This document shows positions 43,301 through 57,269 of a stretch of 64,000 bases of DNA, piece by piece (position 1 is the first letter of the stretch; the number at the start of each line of letters is the position of its first letter). The notes beneath the pieces were generated by a model. The model did not search any database. It saw nothing but the letters and a program-made list of their open reading frames with translations, and had not been told where the DNA came from. The DNA is from Rhizoctonia solani (Eukaryota; Basidiomycota; Agaricomycetes; Cantharellales; Ceratobasidiaceae), in the NCBI RefSeq assembly GCF_016906535.1, contig NC_057375.1, positions 1,674,001-1,738,000 of the forward strand. The letters run 5' to 3'. A program made the translations under genes and the position numbers.

Positions 43301-46300
43301 AGCGCTTTGCCCTTTCTGAAGTCGCAGACGTCAAGATTGACCTCGACCAAGATGATGAGGCGGCACAAGACAACGACAATAAACCGGCCTCACCCACGGT
43401 TGAGACTACAGAACGGATGCTGGAAGCGAAACAAGCTGCAGTGACTTTCGAGTACGTTTATGATGCACGTACCATTTACAATCTGTGCTGATAGATCTAC
43501 AGGGTTTTTGTTGCCGCTTATTGGCCACATTTTGATTACCAACTCAAGAAGGGGCTTGATCCTGCGTTAGTATATAGCGAATTTCTCGGCATTATCGGCT
43601 CTGAGGCTGCTCTTTCGTCCAAATATGGCGCACTAGTCGAGACGAGTACGTCAACCTACCATAAGAATCATCGTTTGCTTCCCAACGTGGTCACGTATAC
43701 GATTTATACGAAGCTTACCGCAAACGCAAGCGGCACTTAGAGGCTATGACTCCGCAGAAGGTCACTTGCATCCTTAGTTGCCTTATTCTGCACGTTGACC
43801 CATCTCTTGAATTAGGACACACGCACTCGTTGTTGCTACAAGCCAGAAGTCCCGGTTTCAATTTGATTGTTTGTAAGTTGGTAGTTTGAATTATGATATG
43901 ACCCACTCATGCGTTATATTATATAGGTATATCGATGAGTACGCTTTTGGGGAGTATTGAATGAAAGATAGCTAAAAGCCTTACAGGCCCAAGATAACCT
44001 ATTGATCGACATGAAGTGTGAGTAATTTGGCAATTCGATCCAATTCTGATTCAGCGCTATCTAGTGCTTCATAACCTCAGTAACACCCGCATGGAATCTT
44101 CGTCGCAGGAGATACGGCTCAGGTGGGTGTATATTCAGCGAAATATAACTTGGTATCACTCAACGTTTTAATAACTATTTCAGCTGTAGTTTCCTTCCGA
44201 TTCGAGGACCTCAAGCATTCATGTGGCGCTTGGAGGTTAGTTAGGACATCCGCTGCGGATCACGTTAGTTAAAATGGCCTTATAGGAAAAAGATGATGCA
44301 GTACGCTGTGGGAAGCGAAAGGCATTCACCCTGCCTTGTTCCATCTTGCCGTGAATTACCGGAGTCACGGTGGAATTGTGGATTGCGCTAGTTCAATTAC
44401 TCAACTTATCTCCGAGCTCTCCCATATTCGATCGACAAGCTCAAGAAAGAGACTGGCATCACCGATGCCCAAAACCGGTCTTCTTTTCTGGTTGGGAGCG
44501 CGGGGTCGTTCGTTTCGAAACAATTTCTCAGGGAGAAGCGTAAGTCGTCAAAACTGAGCCAAGCACCTGGTTGCTGATATAGTATAATAGGGAGACTAAT
44601 TGATTTTGGAGCCTCGCAAGTTATTCTTGTTAGGAATGAGGCAGCTCGAAACGCCCTGCGCGAGCAAGTCGGCGAAATTGGACTAATTTAACATTATACG
44701 AGAGTAAAGGTATGCAAAATATTATTCCATCATATAAAAAATTATGAATATTTATCTCCAGGTCTTGAATTTGACGACGTCTTGCATACAACTTCTTTGG
44801 GACTCGGTCCCCAACGAATCTACTTGGCGAGTTATTCTACAAGGTTTACACGTAGCGAATATTGGCCCAGTTCCCCGGTTCGATGAGATACGACATGCAG
44901 TTATGCACAGAACTAAAAACTTATATGTTGGTCTCACGAGGGCTCGCAATCACTGTTGGATTTGGGATGTTCTGAAAAGGCAGAGCCAATGAAGGTAGGT
45001 AACTTATTGTTGAACTTGGAATAACTCATTCATGTGCACCGTAGCTCTTTTGGCGAAAGCAAGGTCTTATTAAGGAATGTGGGCCAAATGATCCCATGCC
45101 TCAGCTTAGCGGTAAGAGACTACTCTTGAATCCTGTTAGCTCTGAGGCAAACACCTTTGATTTACTAGTGTCCTCAACCGACGCTGACTGGGCGAAGAGC
45201 GGCCGACTACTATTTAATAAACGACTTTATCCACAGGCAATGTTCTGTTTCGAGAAGGCCAATTTATTGGTAGAACGGGATATCGCGGCCGCCTATGAGT
45301 CTCGCAAGCAAGCCAGACTATTGCAGGCAGCCAAATCTGTTGATCGAACTACGCGTCGTGCCGCATTCGCAAATACAGCATCAGACTTCCTTGGGTGCGC
45401 GTTCTTATCCAAAGGAAAACAACAAACGTCGTGTTATTTGCGCGCTGCAGAGTGCTATTTACAAGCCGAAGACTGGAAAGCTGCGGCTGAGGCATTTTAT
45501 TCCGCTAATGACTTTGACATGGCCGCAAGGAACTTCCGCCGTGCGGGTTGCTTTGATGAAGCTATTGGTGTAGTTAAGAAGCATCGGAGCTGTGTCAAGA
45601 ATAATGTTGCGGATGACATTTTTGGGGTCGCTCGACTGGAGTATTTCCGTACTAACAAACTTGAGTGAGTACCCCAACACTCTCCTTCCATAGATATTCC
45701 GTACTCATGCCCGAGACTTAGGAAAGCGAGCGGACTGTTTGAAGAGGTCGAAGATCAGTTGGAATATATGGAAGACTATGGATTTACCGGAGCTCTTATG
45801 CATGTTCTTGAACATCACAAAAGATTTGATCAAGCTGCAGAGGTAGCCTTCGCAGAACGCAATGTTACAGAAGGTGTCCGTCTACTGTCGCAGTCTGAAC
45901 ATCCTGCATCTGTGCGGAGGGCTGTTGAAAAGGCTCTTCGGGGGCTATGGATGATGATACCCTTTGGACTTACTGGTGATAAACGGTCCAACCCGGCCAT
46001 TCTTCCGCTTATCGATCAGTTATCTGCGAACACTGCATTGAACAATCAAGAGGCTTATGAGGTAAGTAAAATACTTAGTATACTAAATCAATAACTCAGA
46101 TCTGTGTGCTTCCTGCAGCTGAAGGCATTCCAAGCCTTGCACGCAAATGATGTCAACGCTCTCTTTGAATTAGCTCAGTCAAGCTGTAGCTCTACATTAA
46201 CTCTGCTTTGTTTCTCCCATAGCTCACGCCTGCTTACACCACACCGGAACTCGACGATCGCGGAGTTTATACAGAAGGCTAAGCCAGCTATAGATTACAT

Positions 46301-49140
46301 TGGACAGTTACTTCGGTTCGCTCGATCCCTCGACGTCACCTTGCATGAAACACAGAAATTCTTAGGGATCGACCCTATAGAATCTGCGGAATCTGGAGGA
46401 GGCAAATCTCATTTGCCAGAATACTGGATACACTCTACCTCCCCCATGTTTGAGGGAGCCCAGAAATCCTTGGGTGATGCGACTGCGACCCCATCCACTC
46501 TCGGAGTCCTATCTTTGGCCGTCTCCGAGTTGCACGCACGTCAACTCGCTTCGACTGTCATATATGACACTGCACGGTCAGAGGTGCGCAAAATGCATAT
46601 TGCTACTAACTCGGGCTGGTATCTCTACCCGTGCCTGGAATTTGCCATTTTCGGGAGATGTAATCGAACGGATTGCGGAAGGCAGGAAGTCAACAGTCGT
46701 GGTTTGCCTAGCGAGCAGCGTCAATATCTTTATAACCAAAGAACCCGGGGCTTAGTTATGCAGATTTTAATCGTGCATGCCTACCAAGTTCATACGAATC
46801 TGAACGAAAATGAACGTCGGGAATTTAGGCGGCGAGTTCAAGTTTTCAACACATGAAGCTGTTGCTGACGGATTATTTCTATAGCATGTGGTCTCGTAGG
46901 TTGTACGAAAACTTTATGCCCCACTTTCCACCACTAGGAAATGTTTCATGCGTCGATTCTAGGCGGATACCGGAGTTTATTGACAGTACCAACGCAATAT
47001 CCGCCTGGTGCGAGGATGCACTCCACGAGTTAGATCCTGGATCTGGACCTCCAAACAAATTTTTATCCGACGTTCTGGCCTATTTAGATATATCGTTCCG
47101 GGTTCACCGACAGGATTATATTTTCAAATTGCATACCAGGAAACTAGTGCGCCCACGGGACGACTTGATGGTTGAAGTCGCTGGCCCTATCCCTATCAAG
47201 TATTCGATTGTCCATGACTTCATAAACTTCTACGCTCGAAAGTCGCAAGATGTCATTAGCCGTGTAATCCGCGCAACCTGGTGGGTCGTTTCCCTCATGC
47301 AAAAACAATCGATTGTGACAAATCGCATATAGGCACATTGTTTGGAAATCTCTGGCAATAGAGGCAAATTTGCTGGTGAACATTCTAGAGTTTATTGGAC
47401 GCGAGATTATCGTACATTGGAGGTTTTTCCAAAAGGGCCACGATGGAGTATTTGACCAGCTACTGCTGCCGCGGTCCTGGGCATTCGATCTCGTAAGGCG
47501 CCCTCCGCTTCCTTTGCAAAAAGGAATCGCCCTACATGATTATTTGAACACTCTTTACAAAACTTTGGAACTACTTCACAGTCACGAAGTCATCCCATCT
47601 CGTATGCTTTCAAAGTCCATATCTTTACTCAAACCTGACTAACTAGCTTCCCAGCTTTGTATGGGTTTAATGGCCCACTAAATCTATTAGTGCGATCTGC
47701 TTTGATTATGAGAATGTAAGTTAAATCGCAGACATCCATCCAGTTACCCACGCTAAGCGCGCCTTGGCCCCCCAGTTGTCGCCTTATTGTTCTAGGTAAG
47801 ATGGTTTTCACTAGGAAACAGCCCATCGTTTTGCTCAATTAGAAAATCAGTCGCCAACAACATATCTATTCCCCAGAATGCCAAGGAAGGAATACGCCGA
47901 GTAATTACCGGGTCGTTGACTGGTCCGGGCCAAATCCACACTAAGTTATGTGCTAGGTAGGTCGGTTTAAGGATGATTTCGCTTCTACATTATAAACTCA
48001 TTTGGTCAAATACCACCAGATTTTCCGGCGCCCGTTCTTGGCGAGATTTGTGGGATGCTGTTCGGGATTCCCCACTGAATCAAGGTGTCGAAGAACTGGT
48101 CTTTCTATCCCTTCGTCGAGACGGGTACAAACCTCCTCCTATCAAAGCTGTCAGGCCAATTACCTATAGCAACCTCAACCCCGAGCTCGAACAACTCCTC
48201 TCATTAGTTGAAATCTCTGCCCTTAATCCCGGAGCTAAACCGTTTATTCCTCAAGCTCAGAATATTGCACCCACAGACGCCGAAGATACGATCGAGCCAA
48301 CCCAGCCTACAGCCAACGATTCAGTAGAAGCCAACGAGCTCTTAGAGATGGTCATACCAGACGGCGACCTTCCCTCAGTATCGCAAGCCGAACCAGAGCG
48401 TACTTTCACTCTATCAGAGATTGAATTCGGAAAGAAAATTCTTTTCTGCTTTAGGCGTCACATGTTATGCCAACGAATACTGATGAGGAATGCTATCAAA
48501 ACTATTTGGATATATTACCTTCGACACAGGCTCCGTCACAAAATGGGGATGACGCCGACCGAGGAGCAGATTCGTAAAATATACAACGAATACAAAAAGG
48601 ATGTGGATTCCATCGACTGTCCCCTACTTTATGCCCAAGCCTTCCGGTACCATGAGCGCGTATTACTGGGGTGCATGCCGCACGTTTTGGTTTACCTTCG
48701 TGGCCTTGAACGTGTCAACCAACAAGAGAAAGAGGCCAACAAGAAGAGGTTACAGAAGGTACAGCACGAGGAACTTGACAGGGTTCGAATTAGAATGGAC
48801 GCTTGCGCGTGAGTAGATGCCGCATTTATGTCTACGGACACCACACTAATTGCTTTCTGCCCCAAACCCCAGTAAATTGGCAAAGAAGATAAAGGTATTG
48901 TTACGTCGCATTGCGCCAGGGTCCCCTGCTCTACACAAGATTGATACTCTTCGAGAGGAGGTCAATAAGGTGGACTTATTGCGGATAGAAATACTAGGCA
49001 TTTTTGGAGAGAGCACCATACCGAAGTCTCTCGAAGAGCAATATTCCCTTGGAATCCTGACGATAATGTCCCCGCCTCGTTCTACAACAGCACCCAAGCC
49101 CTCGAGACCTGATCTCAATACCTCTGATATTACAATGTAA
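40333..49140 (+). CDS. Large UvrD-like helicase with helical repeat region (TRANK1-type)
   Basis: A superfamily 1 helicase-like protein of roughly 2,300 residues. From ATG 40333 an N-terminal region of about 700 residues comes first (PRPSNPEEWIIFAQKKLW and so on). The helicase core follows: Walker A as VLGRSGTG|KTTSIVFK across an intron near 42523-42577, motif Ia text RQVFVTQSRVLAQRVQEYY, motif II YIDE|AQDNLLIDMK across an intron near 43940, the NYRSHGGIVDCAS motif near 44345, GLEFDDV near 44762, and motif VI LYVGLTRARNHCWIWD near 44920. From 45096 a helical TPR-like region (AMFCFEKANLLVERDIAAAY, YLQAEDWKAAAEAFYSANDF) and a long C-terminal part follow, ending DLNTSDITM with TAA. A 229-bp tandem duplication lies just after Walker A, and one-base changes occur near 40420, 40758 and 43938. 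Such proteins occur in many agaricomycetes; their role is not established, and TRANK1 is only the nearest named relative. Confidence 0.85.
42587..43043 (+). repeat. 229-bp direct tandem duplication inside the helicase gene
   Basis: The block 42587-42815, starting GTATTGTATTCAAG and holding the end of the Walker A exon, an intron and the motif Ia exon, is repeated at 42816-43043. The second copy lacks one C (GAATATACC versus GAATACTACC) and is otherwise the same. Only one copy fits the protein; reading through both breaks the frame. Confidence 0.9.
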
Positions 49141-51123
49141 TGCGTCCGGCTTCGTGCCCCCTCTCTTATTAGTGATACATGCAGGTGTCTTGAAAATATG
49201 AGTCTTCGTCTCTGCTCAGTTTTAATGATGTATGCGTCTTCTGAAAGGATCACCAAGTCTCGAAGAATTCAGATCGTTGAAAGGTAAACGAATAATTAAC
49301 GCAGATGAGCAATGGGGGTAATTTTACGCCCAAAATCAAGCTAAATGACTCAGACCACCCGACTTAGTACCAGTCTCTGCATCCGACTTGCCACAACCGC
49401 CTATCTAAGAATAGATATAGCATATATCTTCCCGAGGTTGAACAAGTTCGAACTTAAATTGGCTGCTGATTACGACAAACGTTGAAGTGGAAGATGTATT
49501 TCGGTTCATACGTATACAGCTATGAATAAGTCTACACTGTACAAGGTTATAATGCTGAAAATCAGTGCGTGTGTTTAAGTGAGAATTGAGCTAAAATCAA
49601 GATCAATACATACTGATTTTAGGTATCAATTCTTCCATAGTCTGATTCATGCTGAGGGAGGCATACTAATATTGTAATTGTCAGGCCATATCCTACTGAA
49701 AAAAGGAATCTTTTGCTGATGTACTGATTTTCAGGATCTTATCACACCACAGTGTCTCGTTACAGAGACTGAGGGAGAAAGGCAATTCTGTCGCTGGTCG
49801 CGCCTATCACTATTAACCCTCGTCTCTATCTTGTAGTTATACAGTCAGAGAGAGTTTGACAGACTTTGCGAGCTGATCATTTCGGTCCTTGAACTGATAA
49901 CCTTTCTCACATAATACACCTCTGGATACTTCAATCGATTCAATGAAACATCATCAGCGAGTGTGATGTACGAGAGATTGCAAAAATGTTCCGGCAGACC
50001 TCCAACTTCTCTGGAAATGATAAAAAGAGTGGACAAGCTGGAATTTGAATCCAGGACCTCTCGCACGCCATGTAGGCAGTATGCCATTGCTAAGCGAGCG
50101 CGCTACCAACTGCGCTACATGCCCTTGACACGTGATCCTTATTGATGCACAACTTTCGTGACATGGTTTTTTTTTTCTTTTTTAATACACGTCCATATAT
50201 AAACATGCGAACTAGACAAACCGCTCACAAAACACTGAACCGTGAGACGCTACAAAAGACACACGAAGAACAGAGGGAGAGAAACACAATGTAACTGTGG
50301 TACACATACAAGAGCAAGACTCGGGCGCACCTGATTGCGTGAGCCACTTTACTTCAGAGTTGGCAAAGTGTTCTCCCTACATATACAGCTGGGCCACCAT
50401 CTTGCCCGTGCTAGGCCACTATGCTAGGATAAGCTACACGATTGAACTCGGATAGGTCGACCTGAGCCTGCTGATTCACGAACAGCTACTAGGACTCGGA
50501 ACTGTACCTCTAACAAGGGTGTGGCTGTGGAGCGTTTCTTTTTGGTATTCAAGACAAAACTTGCGAGACGTCTCAGCTACCCAGATCAAACCAAAATCAT
50601 TCCTTACCCCCATTCTCCTAATCAATCTGGCTGCTCCTGTGCTGGTCCTCTGAACTGCGTTCCTAACGCTGCGATCAGGTCCTTGGAGTCTCATTAGCGG
50701 CAATTGACAAATTCACCGCTTGTTTCTTCCAAACCAACCAATCATCTGCCGCAGTTATGTGCCTCACTCCAACTTCCAAGGCTTCAAATCACCACGTACC
50801 GTGCCTTGCCGGTGTTCTCACAAATTATATCCGCTTGCTCTCACGACCAGCCTTGACTGAGATCTTATCCGCTACCTAGACTTGACCAATGCCCCAGAAA
50901 ATATGTTGAGCCTGGATCAGGCTGTAGATCAAGTTACCGCGGCCCAATTTGTGCCGCCGGTGTGTCTCGTGGAGTACCGGCGGTTCAGTAGAGCCCCTGA
51001 CTCCATCGTAATCGACACGCGAAGCTGATGTTCCTGTTTGGATTGAATCTATGGATTCACGACCACCGGGGCTATATAATAGGGAGCACACTAGTTTAAG
51101 CAACCAAAGGTGGTAGGCCCCTC
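49141..51123. other. Intergenic region with one tRNA gene
   Basis: Nearly 2 kb between the helicase stop and the nitric oxide synthase start. Apart from the tRNA-Ala at 50030-50124, no gene was recognised; a T-rich tract lies at about 50167-50184. The upstream region of the synthase (50900-51123) shows no obvious regulatory motif that I could name. Confidence 0.5.
50030..50124 (-). tRNA. tRNA-Ala (AGC) with a 22-nt intron
   Basis: On the minus strand the acceptor strand GGGCATG (50124-50118) pairs with CTTGTCC (50037-50031) with one mismatch and a G-T pair. The D arm is GCGCAGTTGGTAGCGC, the anticodon stem CTCGC/GCGAG, the loop TTAGCAT, and the T arm CTGGA-TTCAAAT-TCCAG. The anticodon AGC is at 50091-50089. 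The intron (50066-50087) sits one base 3' of the anticodon, the standard place for nuclear tRNA introns. The exons make 73 nt. The mismatch in the acceptor stem leaves slight doubt about function. Confidence 0.88.
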
Positions 51124-54100
51124 ATGGCTCCCGTTGCATCTGTCTCAAACGCGGTATCGCAATGTCCTGTGATGAGCGGTCGCCCATTAAAGGTCCGTTC
51201 CTTTTGTTATAATTCTTCTTTTTTATTTTATTCAAACTCGTTCTCTTAGGGCAATTATCCACAGTACCATGGAAAGCCAGAAATACCTCATGGAATGGCA
51301 AAAACTTTGAATTTGGCTAGCGGTAAATTGCAGGAGCCGGTGTCTATGCCTACCAGTGAGTATTCCGATCTCATTGGGTTCATTAACTCAGGCATTTGGC
51401 TCTTAGCCTTCCCTATCGGGTGTAAGGAAAACATCTGCCATGGAAGGTATGTTCAGTCTGCCTAACAGTCTGATTGTTTCGTAAATCTAACAATTGGTAG
51501 TATGATGGTTAAGCATGACGAGCCTCTCGGCGGAATGGAGCGAACTATGGAAGAGTTCTGGTCGGAAGCCGAAGAGGTGTGTTACATTAGGATACCTGTT
51601 GAAAAATGGCTGACTGTTTTTGAAGTACTTGGCCGAGTACTATAAAGAAAATAAGCTTCCCGTATGTGACCTACTCGCCAGATTGAAGCAAGTGGAAACA
51701 GATATCCGAAATCAAGGGTGAGAGAGCTCGTTTGATTGCATCAGAGTATAGTACTGAGGCATCGAGCAAGTTATTACACTCACACCTACGACGAACTTTC
51801 ATTCGGAGTAAAAACAGCTTGGAGGAATGCTCGCCGATGTATCATGAGAAGCCAATGGTTAGCTTAGCCTGGGTTATTTATTCCATAGCTAATGTGTGCC
51901 CTTTCAGGTCCACAATGAACACCATTGATTGTCGTGATGTCACAACTGGAGAAGAAATGATCGAAGCATGCCTGCGTCATATTGAAATTGCGAATAATGG
52001 CGGCCGAGTCAAACCTACAAGTCAGTATTCAATTATACTAGGCCAATCCCCTAGCATTGATTTTATATTTTATCTTTAGCCACCATCTTTCCACAAAAGT
52101 TCCCTGGGAAAGAGAGTGCTCGCATCTGGAATGCTCAGCTCATGCGATATGCCGGTGTAAGTACCGTCGCTGCATGGCTGGTCTTCTTCCCATCTGATAT
52201 TTTTTCCAGTATAAAATGCCAGATGGATCAATATTAGGCGATCCCATGAACATTGAGCTAACAAATAGAGCCATAGAACTTGGCTGGAAGCCAAAGTACG
52301 GGAGGTTCGATGTTCTCCCAATCATCGTTGTTCCAGGTGGGGGTCAAGGTGAACCTGTCATGCGGGAGATCCCAAAGGAGAACATTCATGAAGTCAAAAT
52401 TACTCATCCTACATTGCCATGGTTCGAAGAACTAGGGCTGAGATGGTGAGCTTATTCTTTGATTTTCCTTGCCCTATTCTTAGAATATATATTGTAGGAA
52501 CTCTCACCCTGCGGTCAGTAATTTGACTTTGAGCATCGGAGGGATCGATTATACGTGTTGTGCTTTCAGCGGTAAGTTTAGCAAAGATTGCTTTTGGACC
52601 ATTAGGTCTAATGCGGCTTCAATACTAGGCTGGTTCTTGTGTAACGAAGTCGCTACACGCGATTTGGCTGATGAGCAGAGATACAACGTACTTCCTGCCA
52701 TTGGCCGGGGACTTGGACTGCCGCTTTCAAACAGGAGTTTATGGAAGGTAAGATTCCAGCTAGCGTTGTGGGCCGCCGATCTAATTTATGAAATAGGATC
52801 GCGCTGTCTTGGAACTGAACCAAGCAGTTTTGCACTCCTATGATCTCGCCAAGGTTACTATGGTGGACCATCACAGGTAAAGATTAAGCTATCCCTGTTT
52901 TCGATATTTGGCTAATTTGACTTTTATACAGTGCCTCGGACAGCTTTGTGAGATACTACGAGAAAGAAATGAAGATTCGAGGGCATTGCCCAGGTGACTG
53001 GGTAAGCGCGTATATGACCTATCCCTCTCTACATTCTAATAAATAAAAAGGTTTGGATTGTCCCCCCAACCGGGGGGTCTACCACAAAAGTGTACCACCA
53101 GGAAATGTACAACTACCTAATTAAGCCTGCGGTCTTGCTGCCCATCGTGAGTGATTGTCGTGCCCCTAACTTGGGCTTTATCTGACTTGACTTTAGGAGG
53201 AAGGGTGGACTACCTATTTCCGTCGTATCGGCAGGACTCTGCCGTCCGATGATAATAGTACAGCTCAAGATGACGCAGAAGACCCGAACCTGATCACGAT
53301 CGCCTATGGAACCGAAACAGGCTCTTCACTCAATTTTGCCAAACGGCTCCAGGAACACCTTCAATCCCGTTCCCTCGAAGTCGTAGAATCCCTAGTCGAG
53401 CTCAACGACTTGGATCTCACCAAGCTCAGCGGCACTCTTGTAGTAGTGACTTCATCGTTTGGTGATGGCGAAGCTCCGAGTGACGCAGATCTGTTTTCCG
53501 AGCACATTGACGATCTTGGGTCATCTCCACGCCCGCTCGAACGAGTTGGTGCTAACCCTGTTCGCTTCGCGGTCTTTGGGTTGGGTAACTCCATATGGAC
53601 CAAGACTTACCAGCAGTTTCCGCGCTGGGTAGATCAAACTCTCGAGCGCTTGGGCGGAAATCGGATCCTACCATTGGGCGAAGGAGACGAGACTGCTGGC
53701 ACGACCGAAACCGCGTTCGCAGAATTTACTCGTGCACTCTCGATCGCGATCGAAGTAGGAACCGAGACGCATAATTCCAAGGCCAATCCCTCGCTCGAAG
53801 AGGAAAGTGCGCTTTCCAAACCTCTGGGCTCAAGTATGGGATCCATGCAAGAGAAGTTTGTTGACACGAGCCTGGTCGGGCGCCGTGCCCTCTTTGAGGA
53901 TGACGCAAAGGGTTCAGAGCACCGCGCGGTATATCATCTGGAACTTGCTCGGAAGGACGGCCAACCATGGACCTACGACGAGGGCGATTACTTGTCGATT
54001 CTACCAGTTACTGCGAATATTGAAGCACTTGAAGTCTACTATAAGCTTCATTTAGAGTACGATACTGTGAGTGGTGATTAATTTTATTTATTTGCATCTA

Positions 54101-54988
54101 TTAACATGATATGACTAGGTTGTAGACGGGAAAAACGTCCGGGATTTGCTCCGAAATTATATTGACCTTCATGCTCCTCCCACTAGAGAGCTGCTTTCTC
54201 TGGTTCCCGACTCTCAATCTACTACCACTGCCCTTGATGCCATTCGACTGGTCAAATTTATCCCTACGATCGAACAAGCATCCCAAATCCTCCGCGCACT
54301 CCCCATCAAGCGCCCTCGCGTTTTCAGTATCGCTGGTTCAACCACTCGCGGATCCGCCACCATCTCACTTACAGTGGCCGAGCTCTACAAGGGCCGCGTT
54401 TCCGGTTCCCTCATCCACACACCCGTAGCCAGCTTCCACTCGGTCACATTCAAAACATGTGTCCAGCGATCCAAGTTCCACCCACCCTCCGATCCCTCGG
54501 TACCGCTTATCCTCGTCGCGACCGGGACGGGCGTGGCGCCCTTTCGCGGGTTTGTCCAGCGCCGAGCGGCCTCGCACGAACACCCCGGCAAAATCCTCGC
54601 GTTCTTCGGGTTTCGTGGGCAGCACGAACATTTGTACACCGACGAGCTCAACTCGGCAAATCTTCCTCCGTTTATGCGCGTGCTTACTGCCTATTCGCGT
54701 GAACCTGGTCAGAGTCGGGCTTATGTCCAAGATTTGATGGTGCACTACATGGCGGACGTGATCGGTATGCTTGATTCGGGCGCAGCGATCTATGTATGCG
54801 GTAGCCACGAAATGGGCCACGGGGTCCACGATACGCTTATCAAGATCATGAAGGAAGGAAAGGGACTTGGCGACGAGGAGACTCGTGCATACCTCACTAG
54901 ACTGAAGCGAGAGGGCCGATTGTTGGCGGATACTTATACCAAGGGCAAGACTGATACCGATCCAGTCCTACCCCAAGGCGAGCAATAA
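51124..54988 (+). CDS. Nitric oxide synthase (animal-type: oxygenase plus FMN/FAD/NADPH reductase)
   Basis: Converts L-arginine to citrulline and nitric oxide with NADPH, haem and pterin. I read 16 exons; removing one extra base gives 1,028 codons in frame. Oxygenase: zinc motif [12 protein letters not shown] (Cys codons 51421 and 51436), [40 protein letters not shown] with the haem Cys at 51838, [63 protein letters not shown] with the arginine-binding Glu at 52646, [35 protein letters not shown], and [20 protein letters not shown]. Reductase: FMN loop [43 protein letters not shown] motif [14 protein letters not shown] motifs [14 protein letters not shown] and [15 protein letters not shown]. 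The linker between the halves is about 30 residues and shows no calmodulin helix. One extra base near 51770 breaks the frame before [10 protein letters not shown]. The gene converges with the old yellow enzyme gene, 273 bp away. Confidence 0.93.
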
Positions 54989-55261
54989 TCAAATTATGTA
55001 GATTTCTCGGGCTGAATGTCTCAAAATGTACAATAACATATAATAATTACCGAATTTTATAATTTACTCTGGTTTTACAATCCGTTTGAATGGTTGGTAT
55101 ACTTCCGTTACCCAGAATCAAGGAGAATGGGTTCTTCTGTGCACAAAGGTGACTATATGCACCTTGCAGACCCATATTTCAAATAAACTGAGATTATCAT
55201 GGTCATAGGAGGCCTAAGTTTAATGATCATACAATAATAAATGTTTCCGAAAAAATCTATA
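54989..55261. other. Convergent 3' spacer between nitric oxide synthase and old yellow enzyme
   Basis: AT-rich 273-bp stretch holding the 3' ends of both genes; no gene seen. Confidence 0.5.
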
Positions 55262-56672
<1,411 letters not shown>

Positions 56673-57269
56673 GCTGTAATAGAGGGCTTATTAAACACTT
56701 GGAGTTGAAGAGGATTGGGGATGAGGATCTGGTCGAGCAAGCAGGCGGCGAGGCCATATTTATACCTCTCTGCACAAAGCGAAGAATGATTACCAAACGG
56801 TATTACAACTCCAATTGCGTGCTCTATGGCTGATGAATCAAACTATGCCCGACGAATCAAACATACACATTCGGGCTTCAAGAACGGTCATGACTAAAGG
56901 GATTACTCATGACGAAAATCAATTTCAAATTAACTCAAGGTCTGTTATGTGTGTCCAAACAAGTCCCAACATGATTGGAAACTTGAAATTTGGGATTTGA
57001 TATCACAGCCTGCTTGCCCAAAAGGTCTCAAAAGCGCGTATAGCTCGTTCTAGTACACTACGTACACCATGAATAATACATTTAAACCAGGATAACGAAA
57101 CAAAAAGAAAAAAAAGACCGGACAACGAAAAGAGAAGAAAGCAAAAAACGAGTGTGATCGGTTCGTGGATTTGGACATTACGAGTTTCATGGATCAGACA
57201 CATAACTTAAGCTTCAAAGCACTATACTCCCTCCCCCTCCATCTATCCATACTCTCTTCGTCTCTCGTG
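56673..57269. other. Spacer between old yellow enzyme start and MAP65 3' end
   Basis: Holds the old yellow enzyme promoter and the 3' flank of the Ase1-like gene. No recognised gene, RNA or repeat. Confidence 0.5.

Noticed and set aside
51124..54988. Reading this gene as a P450-reductase fusion (CYP505 type)
   Set aside because: The reductase half alone would allow it, but the N-terminal half lacks F-x-x-G-x-R-x-C and the E-x-x-R motif and instead carries NOS motifs throughout.
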